Shown: positions 38,301 to 48,600 of the stretch, one piece after another
Layout of the letters: each line of letters starts with the position of its first letter
Numbering within the stretch: the stretch's first letter is position 1
Assembly: GCA_020086605.1 (NCBI GenBank)
Contig: JACBWW010000083.1
Coordinates: 167,157 to 231,156 of the forward strand
Length of the DNA stretch: 64,000 bases
Direction of reading: 5' to 3'
Source: Lanius collurio
Lineage: Eukaryota > Chordata > Aves > Passeriformes > Laniidae
Notes under the pieces: generated by a model
The model's database searches: none
Told to the model about the DNA's origin: nothing
The model's input: the letters and a program-made list of their open reading frames with translations, nothing else
Program-made: the position numbers and the translations under genes

Positions 38301-39769
38301 AGTTTCTGGTGAATAGGTAGAGATGTTTTTGTCATGTCTCTATAAATCTTTACTCTGTTGAGCTGCAGGTCTGCCACAGACAGCAGGGCACGGGGAGGGG
38401 GTCACTTGTGATGTTATTATCTCATTAGCAGTTCACCCTGGTCGTGGTTGGAATGCAGTTACTCTGTGAATGTAACTGGAGGATGGAGAGAGCAGCTGAA
38501 ATTATCACCCTCCTGAAATGTGACAGATGCAGAAGTAAAAATGGGTTTCAGTCAAGCATTGGAAACTTCGTCTGTAGGAACAAAAGCTGATGAGCTGCTG
38601 TTATTTAGGAGCTGTGTTTTTGCAGCCTCGGTCCATGTATGCAGTGCTGGCTTCCACATTTAATCTCTCTGAACTGTTGGTTGACTGCTGAAGGAATCAG
38701 AAACAATGTGATAATGCACAGTGCCACAGAAATCAATCCTGATTTGGAAATTAATTATGGATTTGTCTGGATAGGTAGTCAAAGGGTTTACTGTGTCCAC
38801 TACCTTAGCAAAAGAATTCGTTTTAATTTCTGTTGTCTTTTAATCTGCATGAAGCCACACATTTCACACAATCAATAATTGAATCATTACTGGGTGATAG
38901 CAACAAAAAGAAAATACTTCACATTTTCCATCTCCCCTGACAGTCTGTGTTGAGAACTTCTTGCTGGAGCTTAAGGTGAAGTCCAACTGTTGATATTTCA
39001 TGTATTGGTGTTTCCCTTTGTCTGTCTTACTCTTGTGCTGGCAGGCTGGCACATTCCTGCCACATCCCAAATGCAACTTCAGGTACCTTCTTCCAGATGC
39101 AGTGCCAGGGCTGCTTGAGCTGTCTTTAGAGTTCTCCTCCTGCTTTGTGACTCTCAGAAAAGAAATGGCAGAGATAAGTGGGTGTGGGTGAGTGTCAAAA
39201 AACCCAAAAAACCCCTCCTGAGACTTTAATTGGGATGTCCAATCTTTGCACACATTTCGATGGTATCACTGTGGGTTGTACACACAGTTCCTGCTGTCTT
39301 TGGCTCCTTTAGAGAAATTCTTAGCTTCTGAGGAAATATGTTGAGGAGACAGGACTCCTGCTTTTCAAAAAAATTCTTGTTGACTTGTCTTTTTCCTCCT
39401 ACTCTTGCCACTTTATCCATTTCCATAGGTTACAGGAAAAGCACTCTAATTGAATTGATAATTCAATCTAATGTGAAACAAAGTATTTGGAAGATAGAAA
39501 TGGTGAGACCGAGAAAACTACTCAAAATTGAGAGCTTGTAAATATTTTAAAGTGATCTTATGCAAAATTAATCCAAAACATGATTATTCTCCTTCTTTTC
39601 CATATTATTTTATATCATCCTAAATCACTATCTCCCTTTCCCTCCCCTTGCCAAAAAACAAAAAGAAAAAAAGAAAAAAGTAAAGGAAGAACTGTATTTA
39701 TGCAGTTCCAATTCTGCAAATACAGGGTAGTATTTACAGCCTTGAAGCCGTGTCAGTTTTCAGTCATGG

Positions 39770-40110
39770 TTTCATACTCTGACATTCCTTTTCATGTCGA
39801 AATAATCGCAGGAATAAATGATTTCATTTAGATGTCTCGTGCTGTATCTGCATATGAAATGGCTTTTAAATGCCAGGAAGCTGCGTTCTAATGACGGGGT
39901 AGGATTGCACATTGCCACTCCTGGGAGCAGCTCTGCAGCCAGCGCTCTGCATTCATTTGCATGGCAATACCTGGGAGGGGAATGTTGGCATGAGGGTGCT
40001 GCACCCCTCTTTTCTGAGGGCCGTTTGTAGCTTGGAGGGAGAGGAATTGATGAAAGAGCTCGGATTACTCGCTTAAAACTGTGTCTCCTGAGGTGATACA
40101 GAAGATTCCT
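39770..40110. promoter_or_regulatory. Candidate conserved element with POU octamer
   Basis: Contains a perfect octamer ATTTGCAT at 39955-39962 and a nearby GCATATGAAAT word, alongside AATAAATGATTTCATTT and several CpG in otherwise CpG-poor DNA (TGTCGAAATAATCGC, TGACGGGG). The combination suggests a developmental enhancer. This is inference only. Confidence 0.3.
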
Positions 40111-41149
40111 AAAATGACAGGACACTCCTTGTCACCAGCCAGGTTTTACAAAATAGTTGAAATTTAAAAAAACCACATGCCCTGTTGTCATTTGAGGTCC
40201 AAGAGATACCTGATTCCTCCTCTGGAGATTTGGTTGTGATTCTCCTGTGGAAAGCAATAAGTCTGCTAAAATAGCTGTAAATTGAGGAACATGAAGAACT
40301 TGCTCAGTCTATAATCTAAGCCCATTTCTATTAAAATAAGAAAAAAAATTGTAAGTTCTTCTCTTATTCTGTTATTTGCACAGCATTGCAACATTATCCC
40401 AATTTAATGTTCTTTGTTGTCACAAACAGTGGGAAGCTGTTTATCACATGAAGTCTCTTCCATGGCCACCACAGTCCCCATCTCTCTGCAGAAGGCAGGG
40501 ACATTTCACATTAATGTCGGTGTCACAGCTTGGTGTCCGTACCAGAAATATATTGGTTTCCATGGTAACTAATTATTTAACAGAGAAAGGGGAGAGGAGA
40601 AGCAGCAGATTTTGGTAATACAATTGAAAATAAGATCAGGTCATAGAAGTGATTATAAAACCTGTGGAACTTTATGATGTTCTTTTAAGACGTGCTAATA
40701 TGACACACAGAATTTCGTGTAAGTGTGTGTGCTTAATCACCTCTTAACAACTCCGGCTTTTCTCCACTCTGGGACAAACTCTCCTCTTTCTCCTCTCTGT
40801 GTTGTCCCAGTGGATCCACGGTCATGCTCTTCTGGGAGACTGAAAGTGCCCCTTCCTCCCCATGCCCCACCCTGCTGTGCTCAGGGGACACCCAAATGCC
40901 ACCACCCCTGTTCTGCCCAGCCTTTGTGTGGGGCTCTTTGTGCTGATTCCTTTTCTCTCCGAACCTTCCCAGCTCCTTTCTGTCCTTGGGCCACTTTTGA
41001 CATTCACACCCCACTTTCTCACCACTCTCCTGGGTGTTTCCACTGCCCCTTGTCAGTAATTCCTCCAGGCTCCGACCCAGCCCGGTGCAGGAGTTGGGTT
41101 TGTTTCTGGGATGATTGCAGCTGTCAAGGGTCCATCCCCTGGGGACCCC
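40111..41149. other. Unannotated sequence left of the NUMT
   Basis: AT-rich to about 40740, then GC-richer. The 143-codon plus-strand frame at 40723-41154 is Pro/Ser/Cys/His-rich, lacks a domain, and is overlapped by minus-strand frames. Confidence 0.5.
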
Positions 41150-41409
41150 ACTGAGCAGCGACCAACCCTGTAACAGAGCTAACCATCCTACCCACCCTAC
41201 TCAAGGGATCCTTTCAACAGGAGCCACAATTCTCCTGAGCCCTCACACCCCCTGAATGTGCTGACAGTAACACAAGGAGGGGAACTCCATCTCTCATCAC
41301 CTCCATCCAAAATTCCTCCACACCACAGCAGCTTCTAATAGCCCTACACAGAATCCCTATAATCCTACTCCTTCTCAAACCTGAATTTATCTCAGGAGTT
41401 CCCATATGC
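41150..41409 (+). pseudogene. ND4: NUMT segment: 3' end of mitochondrial ND4
   Basis: Nuclear copy of the last part of the mitochondrial gene for subunit 4 of respiratory complex I. The stretch from about 41165 matches the bird ND4 end in content: GAGCTAACCATCCTA near the start, then TGACAGTAACACAA, a segment encoding a TSIQNSST-like peptide under the mitochondrial code, and CTTCTCAAACCTGAATTTAT followed by CTCAGGAGTTCCCATATG just before tRNA-His. The frame is broken by small indels and several codons differ from a working ND4, so it is not functional. The sequence is C-rich and G-poor, like a mitochondrial strand and unlike its flanks. The left breakpoint is uncertain by a few tens of bases. 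Confidence 0.85.
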
Positions 41410-41477
41410 AAGTATAGTTTCAGCCCAAACCTTAGACTGTGATTCTAAAGGTGGAAGTTAAACTCCTCTTACCTGCC
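41408..41477 (+). pseudogene. NUMT segment: mitochondrial tRNA-His copy
   Basis: Starts GCAAGTATAGTTT, carries the anticodon loop word TTGTG-equivalent in GACTGTGATTCTAAA (anticodon GTG, His), and ends TTACCTGCC. The acceptor stem pairs except for one A-C mismatch. Its position directly after ND4 and before tRNA-Ser(AGY) is the standard vertebrate mitochondrial order. It is a nuclear relic and not an expressed gene. Confidence 0.88.
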
Positions 41478-41542
41478 GAGGGGAAGTTTAACCAACAAGA
41501 ACTGCTAATTCTTGCATCTGAGTTTAAAATCTCATCCCCCTT
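41478..41542 (+). pseudogene. NUMT segment: mitochondrial tRNA-Ser(AGY) copy
   Basis: Begins GAGGGGAAGTTTAACC and contains AAGAACTGCTAATTCTTG, a perfect anticodon stem with loop and anticodon GCT, as in the D-arm-less mitochondrial tRNA-Ser. It ends with a CCCCC-rich acceptor strand. This is the best-preserved part of the insertion. Confidence 0.88.
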
Positions 41543-41611
41543 ACTTTCAAAGGATAAGAATAAGGCAGTGATTTTAGGAACCAGCCATCTTGCTGCACAT
41601 CCAAGTGGAAT
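41543..41611 (+). pseudogene. NUMT segment: mitochondrial tRNA-Leu(CUN) copy
   Basis: Starts ACTTTCAAAGGATAA, the typical bird mitochondrial tRNA-Leu(CUN) 5' end. It contains ATTTTAGGAACC with anticodon TAG and finishes CATCCAAGTGGA. Expected ND5 start sequence does not follow, so the right breakpoint of the insertion is at or near 41611. Confidence 0.85.
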
Positions 41612-42019
41612 TCCACTGGCAGAATTCTTTTAATCACCGTTGCCAGTGAAATGCTCTACAAGAGCCACTTGCTTTGTGGGGTGAGCAGCTCACCTGGGTG
41701 TTTCCTGGTGCAGGTCCGGTGACCTGTGAAGGAGTGGTCAGCTCCAGAGAGGTGCTGAACGTTGGGCAGGGTTTATGTGCTGCACAGGCACTGGGTGTGC
41801 TCTGTGCCCCCTGCGTGTCACACCGAGGGCACGGGCTCTGCCTGGAACCAGGTCCTGCTCCCACCACTCCTGTCCTCTGAGGTCTCCTGGTGCCACTTTG
41901 GGCTCTTCCCCATCTCTTTCAGAGGAGAAACGGAAATGTCACAGGAGAAAGAAAGAGGGAACAAAAGTGTTTCTTGTTTGCATGCAAACCTTTGAAGTCC
42001 CGTGGTTTCCCAGTGCCAA
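41612..42019. other. Spacer between NUMT and CR1
   Basis: Unique sequence. An 8-bp inverted repeat, CACTGGCA at 41614-41621 and TGCCAGTG at 41641-41648, lies immediately right of the NUMT and could form a hairpin. No gene. Confidence 0.5.
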
Positions 42020-42245
42020 CGGGCAGGGCTGGATGGGATTTTGGGAAGGAATTCCTGGCTGTGAGGGTGGGCAGGCCCTGGCACAGGGTGCCCACAGCAG
42101 CTGGGGCTGCCCCTGGCAGTGTCCCAGGCCAGGCTGGACTGGGCTTGGAGCAGCCTGGGACAGTGGGAGGTGTCCCTGCCATGGCAGGGGCTGGAGTGGG
42201 ATGAGCTTTAAGCTCCTTCTCAGTCCAAACCATTGCCCAGCTCTG
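42020..42245 (+). mobile_element. CR1 LINE, 3'-end fragment
   Basis: Plus-orientation, 5'-truncated CR1. In order it shows GGAAGGAATTCCTGGCTGTG, GGGTGGGCAGGCCCTGGCAC, AGGGTGCCCACAGCAGCTG, CAGGCCAGGCTGGACTGGGC, TTGGAGCAGCCTGGGACAGT, GGTGTCCCTGCCATGGCAGG, GGATGAGCTTTAAG and CAGTCCAAACCATT. These match the family 3' region. The terminal short repeats are decayed. It is similar in age class to the copy at 9.2-9.55 kb. Frames of up to 165 codons across it are shadows. Confidence 0.9.
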
Positions 42246-45150
42246 GATCTCGTGGAAGGAGCACACCCATAGGAGAATTTACACAGAGCCTGTACCTTGC
42301 TGGGACAGAACCCAGCTTTCTGCTCTAAGTGCTGTTAGTTTTAGATGCATGCAGTTGGTTTCAATCAGAATTCTGGTCTCTATTATTCATGAAAAACTGA
42401 CTGAATTTACTTGTGATCTGCTGCATGCAGTATATAAATATTCTCCATATGGTTTTTTTACCCTTTTTTTAAAAATACGATGTGTAACAAAAATTATATG
42501 AAGGGTTCAGTACATCAAAAGATGTCAATATATGAGCCAGGTGCATTCTATAGTACAATAAAAATAGATAAAATTCAGTATAGATCAAAGAAATGTCATA
42601 AGCTATTGCTACATTTCAGAAGTAAACATTACTTAAAAATTTATTAAAATACATCAAAATTATTTCAAGGCATAATTTGGAAGAGAACTTGATATAATCT
42701 GCATTTGATTTTTATGGAATTTTAGGAATAAAGGTGTTTTTTCTTGAGCAAGTCCATTATTTCTAGAAACATGACCTCTGTATGACAGAAAAATCTACTG
42801 CAACCATAAAGTTAAAGGAAACAAAAAATATAGGAGACTAAACTTGCTTTAACAACCTCTGCTTGATTGCCTTTTTTTTTTTCTTTTCTTTTCCATGCTC
42901 TTTTCCCCTTTCTGTGGAAGGTTAGTTGCTAGAAATTTAAATAGTAGATTTATAAATCAGGTTGTGGAAAACAGGAGGAGAGACTGAACTTTATGGGTGA
43001 TTTAAAGGTCCTTTTTCTCCCATTATTTTTATTTATATGCATGTACATATATTGCAAACTTTTAATTGCTGAAGTGTTGCTAAGTAAGCAAATTGTGTTT
43101 GATTTAATGGTCTCCATATGATATTTTCCATCTCCTGTTTCCCGTGGTTGTTAAGTGGGGAAAGGATTTCATGAGGAGCCTGTGACAGCCTCTGGGGGTG
43201 AGGGAGGCAGCTGACCCTGTGTGGCACAGGCTGTCCCACAGGGGCAGGGAGATGGTGAGCACTGCCTGGTGTCCCATCCCAGGCAAAACACACCTGGACA
43301 TTCCTGGTTTTAGCAAGAAACAGGGCTTTCCTGTGCTGTATTTTTAAAAATCTCTACAGCCAGGGATCCAATTTTAATTTATTTTATATTATTTGTTCTC
43401 AGTTTCTCTTTGGAGCACTATAGCAGGACAAATTTGTTAATTTTAAGTGTTTTAAAAATATACCTTAGTGTAAAATTTTAGGTATTTATTTTGATGTTTA
43501 CAGTATTCCTTGGCTTTTGTCTTGACTCTTCTAATCTGCTGTTCTGCCCTGCTTCTGTTCTTGCTTATCAAACTCCAAATTGCCCAGCAGAGCCCACCTT
43601 CCCTGGGGAGAAACGTTCTGGGATGTGCAGCCAGCACTGGCTGAGCTTTGGGCAGGAGCACAGGGTGCTTTTAGAGGGGTGATGATTTATCAGCTCCTCT
43701 GAGCTCATCCCAATGTCCCAGGTGATCCCTGGTGTGCTCTGGCCCTGGCACACCTCCTACCCAAACACAAACTTTTGGTCAGTTCCTGACTTTTTTTTTG
43801 GCCATTAAATTGTTCTTCAAAGTCCCTTCCTCCCTGCTGATGTGGAGGGTAAGAGCGTTCCTTCACGCCTGCATAACCTTTGTCATCAAAGCACTTTCCT
43901 GGCTTTTATTCCATCACTTTATCTGTCTCTCATGTTTGCCTTCTCTCTTGCTCTGCAGTGAGAGTACAGCTCGTGGCTAATGTCCCTTAAATCCCAGAGG
44001 AACACAATGACCGAGGATCAAAAAGAAAGTTCTTGTGTTTTTTAATTTCCTGACCCAACATTTCTCTGAGAACAGAGGGGCAAAAGAAGATATCAGGGTT
44101 GGCAGACTTGTGATCACCTGGTGGTTACAGGGCAAGGAAGCAGAAAAGCTGTTTTTGTGGTGGGAGCTGCTGACCACGGCTTCAGTAGCCAGAGAAATCA
44201 TAGCCAAAGGTTTAAATAAGCCTTTGTTATTTTAAAAAAGTCAATGGCTGTTAAGGGCGATGAAATTGAAAATTGACTAAGCCATTGACTTCTAGAGAAG
44301 AAAGGCACATGAAAAATCCTCTGAAAAGTAGGAAGACACCAGTTTTAGAACTAGAGGAAAATAGCTGCCAAATGAAACTGCTTATTCCTTCCTTTTGGGG
44401 GTTTGAAACTCTTCCTGGAGGGTCTCCTTCCTGTCAAATTTGCAGCTCCTTCTGGCAGTCTGCTCAGTACTTTTGAGGAACCCTAGCAGAAATATATTGG
44501 CAGTGAAATGGTTGAAACTTCTGGAAACAAGTGAATCTTTCAGTATTGCACTGTCATTTTTTTTTGGATTAACCATTTCTGAGGTATTTTCTGGTAAAAA
44601 TCTGGGCAAGGCACAGGCAGTGTTGCTGTAAGCAAAGGATGCTGGATGTCCTGCAAGGCACAGCAATTTGTAACTGCAGTTTATTCACTCCCTCCAGAAA
44701 GCTGGACTGACGTGTGAAAACAGAGTGGGAGGGAGGAAGGGAAGCAAGCAAAGAGAAATGATTGTTCTGAGAAGCTGATGTGCATCTCATGAAGCCCAAT
44801 TAAATGAAGAGGACTCCAATAGGATCATTAGATGTTGATTTATTTAGCTCTGGGTGTCTGTGTGTAAGACAGCCAAAGCCAGTCCTGTCCCATGGTAGCA
44901 ACTGATGTTTTACTTGGTCTTAAAGTTTGGGGTCAGAAAGTAGAATTGTTATGTTTGGCACAAATGAGTGTTTGAACATTTGTGTCTTTGAGGAGAAACT
45001 AATGACTTAGTAGCATTAACAACTGAAACATGACTTGTTTTCACTGCTTGAGGATCTTACTTTGAAACAGGTTCAATATTCTCTGGAAAGAGAGTGAAGA
45101 AATTTGCCCTTATGATCTATTTTTTTGGTCCTATTTTCTAGCTGGAGATG
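42246..45150. other. Unannotated unique sequence
   Basis: Strongly AT-rich DNA at 42330-43080, then mixed. GC-richer patch at 43170-43300. No gene, RNA or transposon recognised. Confidence 0.5.
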
Positions 45151-45637
45151 TTACACCTCCAGAACAGTTAATCTGGCATTTTTATCTGCCATTAAACTGT
45201 GCATGTCTGCATATTTGAAAAGATATAAAAGTCTTCCTAAAGAATAGGTTATAATAGAAACAAATTCAAAGAATTTAGAAGAGAATACTCCAGGAAAAAG
45301 AATCCCATTTTTGCAGCCTGGAACAGGCTGTGTTTGCTTTGCAGTTGTTGTTTGATGGATTTTGGTTAGTGGTATCTGCAGATCTGAGTCATCTTCCTGC
45401 ACATCAGAGTTCTGCACAGACACAGCTGTGCTGCTTCTTGACAAGCATCGGATCTCCCCCGAAAATGTGTAATCTGTGCTCTCTGGAGGGCCAGAAAAAC
45501 TGACATCAATGAAAACCCTGCAGCCTGAGAGAGTTCTCCTCTGGGCTGGCATTTTCAAGAGGCAGCTCTCCAGGCTGTTCTGTCCCTTCCAGGGGATTTC
45601 TGCTCTGTGGCCTGTGTTTTTTGCACTGAATTTCGAT
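45151..45637 (-). other. Weak exon candidate (open frame, minus strand)
   Basis: A minus-strand frame open for about 162 codons follows an acceptor-like sequence CTCTCCTTCTAAAAGTGTAG, with AG at 45638-45639 and a possible branch point within TTCTAAA. The peptide is Ser/Thr/Gln-rich, with an acidic patch QEDDSD, and matches no family I recognise. No clear donor is seen. Either chance or a decayed exon fits equally well. Confidence 0.15.
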
Positions 45638-48600
45638 CTACACTTTTAGAAGGAGAGAACTTTTAGGGCACGTTAGTGTGGATGGGGGCAAAGGTGACTG
45701 GGAGTTGTGGAGGGGGGAGCTGGTGTGGTTTGGACAAAAACCCACCAACAATTCAGTTATGGTTGATGTGATCTGGGGGTTCTGTAGCTGAAAATGTCCC
45801 TCTGGATACGTNGGAGAGGGGCAGCGGGCGAGGCTGGCCCTGTTGGACTTGCCCGGTGAGGCTGTGGAGGAGCCGCCCTCTCCCCATGCCCAGGCATCTG
45901 CAGTGTGGGATTTCTGTGCTCTGAATGGAAAGGGCAGCAGCAAAGCAATCTGTTGTTTGTAGAGAGAAGGGAAAAGAGAGATGATAAAGAAAGAAAATGC
46001 ACTCAAGGGAGTACCTGCTCTGCTCTGCGGTGCCCCTGGCCAAGGGAGCCCAGGGAAGGGCTGGCACAGCGAAGCAGGAGCAGAGGGACGGTCTCCGAGG
46101 GAGCCTCACATGGAGCATCCCCTCCCAGAGAGGAGTTCCACTGGCAAAGCTCCTGAATTCCTGAGATCAGCTCAAGGATGGGATCTGACAGGAGGACTTG
46201 ACTGTTCCAAGCTCTGAGGGGGGTTTTGAGGTGACGTGAGGAGCTTTTCTCCATCAGCCTGAGCTGAGGTCCAGGCCAGGTTTACATCCAGCAGATGTTG
46301 GTACACAGAATAATGGAGACTTTCAGAGGGAGGAAGAGGACATCTGTGGAGGTCATTTGACTTGAGACCAGTTCTATTCACAGTAGCCAACAACATTCTG
46401 GCTGGAATTTTTTCTTCCTGGTCGCCTGCCAATAAAGTCTAATATTATCTGCCCCTCTTTTAATAGTTTCCACTAGATATTTCTGGAAAATATGCTCACA
46501 AATTTCAATTTTATTGAATCTGGGATGGATGGAAACAGGATTTAGAGAAAAAAGTCTTTGCTTATTTTGTTTACAGCCAGTGATTAGCTAAATCATCTGA
46601 ATGCTGAGGAGAAAACTTACTGTGTGAAAAATGACTTGGTTTTTCCCATGGAAAGTGTGCCAATTGATTCTAAGTGAATTTCTGCCTATGCTAAATGCTT
46701 TGTGGTACCTACAGGTGGAGGTGGGCTACTTGCTAGTGGTCTGCTGTGAGGAAGTAGAACAAAAAAAGGCAGTTTGGGGTGAACCCAAAAGTCCAGAATA
46801 TTGACTCATTTCTCTCATTTCTGTGGCACCGAGCTCTGGACTGGCTGAGGAGGGGGCTTGGTGCCCCACAGCAGTGAAACTGCCATGGCAGTGGAGTGAA
46901 AATCTGCCTGATGGTTTCTTTGCTTGTTTTTAAAATCAAAGAATGCACTGGGTTTTGGGGGGTTTTGTAGCATAGCCAGTGCTTTTTCTTCTGTGCTCCC
47001 AAATTTTCTCATTTCCAAGGTCTCAGAATTAGATGCACAATGATTTGCACATTTTAAAATCAAACCCCATCTTCTAAAATTATGCTACTGATAAATTATA
47101 ATAATTCTGAAGTTGACAGGTTTGCCACAGGGGAGTGGATTTCTTCAATTGTTATCTAGGCTAACAAAATAATTTGTGCAAACTATTTAGCACGTTTTAA
47201 ACATTTATCCTACCCCACCAAACCCCAAAAGAAATGAAAACAAAAAAAAACCCAACCCCTTAAACAATTAAAAAACCCAACCATTCACAATAAAACCCAT
47301 CAACAATCTGAAGAACGTATTTTAAAATATTCCAGGTTTTAGATTTCAGATGTACTCAAGCCTCACTGCAAAGATGTACCAGACACATCTTTTCATAATT
47401 GCATATCAGATCACATGAAAAAGTCAGCTTCCCAGGAGATTTCTGCCATCGTGGCAGTTTGCTCATAGGTTTAGAAATACTGCTTCCAATTTTATTTATC
47501 TGTAGAAAAAAAAAATTATTGGAATCTGTCAATAAGGATTCTGGGTTCGTTAATAGTCAGTGTCCAAGTTACCAGACCAAGAATCATAATCAACGTGTTT
47601 TGCTACACTAAACTACTTATCCATACTTTTTGTGCTTTCTCAGTCACTGTGTTTCTTTTACTAAAAGAAAAAAAATATAAAAGTATCAAATAGCTGCTCT
47701 TCATGAAATACAAATATTGACTGAAGAGAGTAACCTTTCTTATTTGAAAGCATCATCTTGTGTCTGTTTGGGAGGTGAGGTGCTGTTCCCTGGTTTTGCT
47801 GTTGGTTTTTGTGGCATGAAGAAAGTCAGTTACACACCAGGGGCTTTCTGTGTCAGGTCCTGTTGGAGCAGGAATTGCATCACAGGGTAAACAAGAATGA
47901 AATAACGGAACAGAACTTGGAACGAGATGAGGGATAAAGCCCTGCCATCAACAACCCTGGAAGAGAGGCTTGGCTTTGGAACAGAGGCTGACATCAGAGC
48001 TCGTTGGTTCCACACTCTCAGCCTGGTCCAGCAGTGACTGTTCATGGTCAGGTTTCACCCAGGGGCACCCACAGTGCCAAGGGCAGCGGGGCAGGGGCTG
48101 GGCACTGTCACCGGTGTGGGGCACACAAGGGGCCTCCTCCTTAAGGCACCCTGTCCTTGTCAGCAGGGCAGGACAGTACCTGTGTAATGAATTTCAGATG
48201 ATCAGAACCTGATTTGTGTTCTCAAGAGCTCCAACCTGTGTGGAGCCGTGCCCCGAAACGCCTCCTCTCTCTCGGGCTGCAGGGATTGATATCAACAGCA
48301 GCAGCACAGCCCTGCTGCTGCTCACACTGGTTTGTGCTCAGGCCAGAAAATCCCAGAAGCACTTGAGGGATTCTGGTTCAATTCCTTTTTGCTCCTGTTC
48401 ATATTTATCCTCTTCAGTGAGGACGAAGTGTGTGTACCCCCCTGTGGGCTGGCAGAGCAGCCCCTGGGAGGGCAGCGCTCCCGGAGCGCAGGCACATCAC
48501 ACACAGGACACAGCAGTGGGCTGGGCTGGGTCTCACAGCCACCTCTGGGACTGCTGCCCTGGGACTGCCACGTGTTTTGAGGTTTTTTCTGTAGAACTGC

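Noticed and set aside
41775..42272. 165-codon plus-strand frame
   Set aside because: Its second half is the CR1 fragment read in a non-coding frame.
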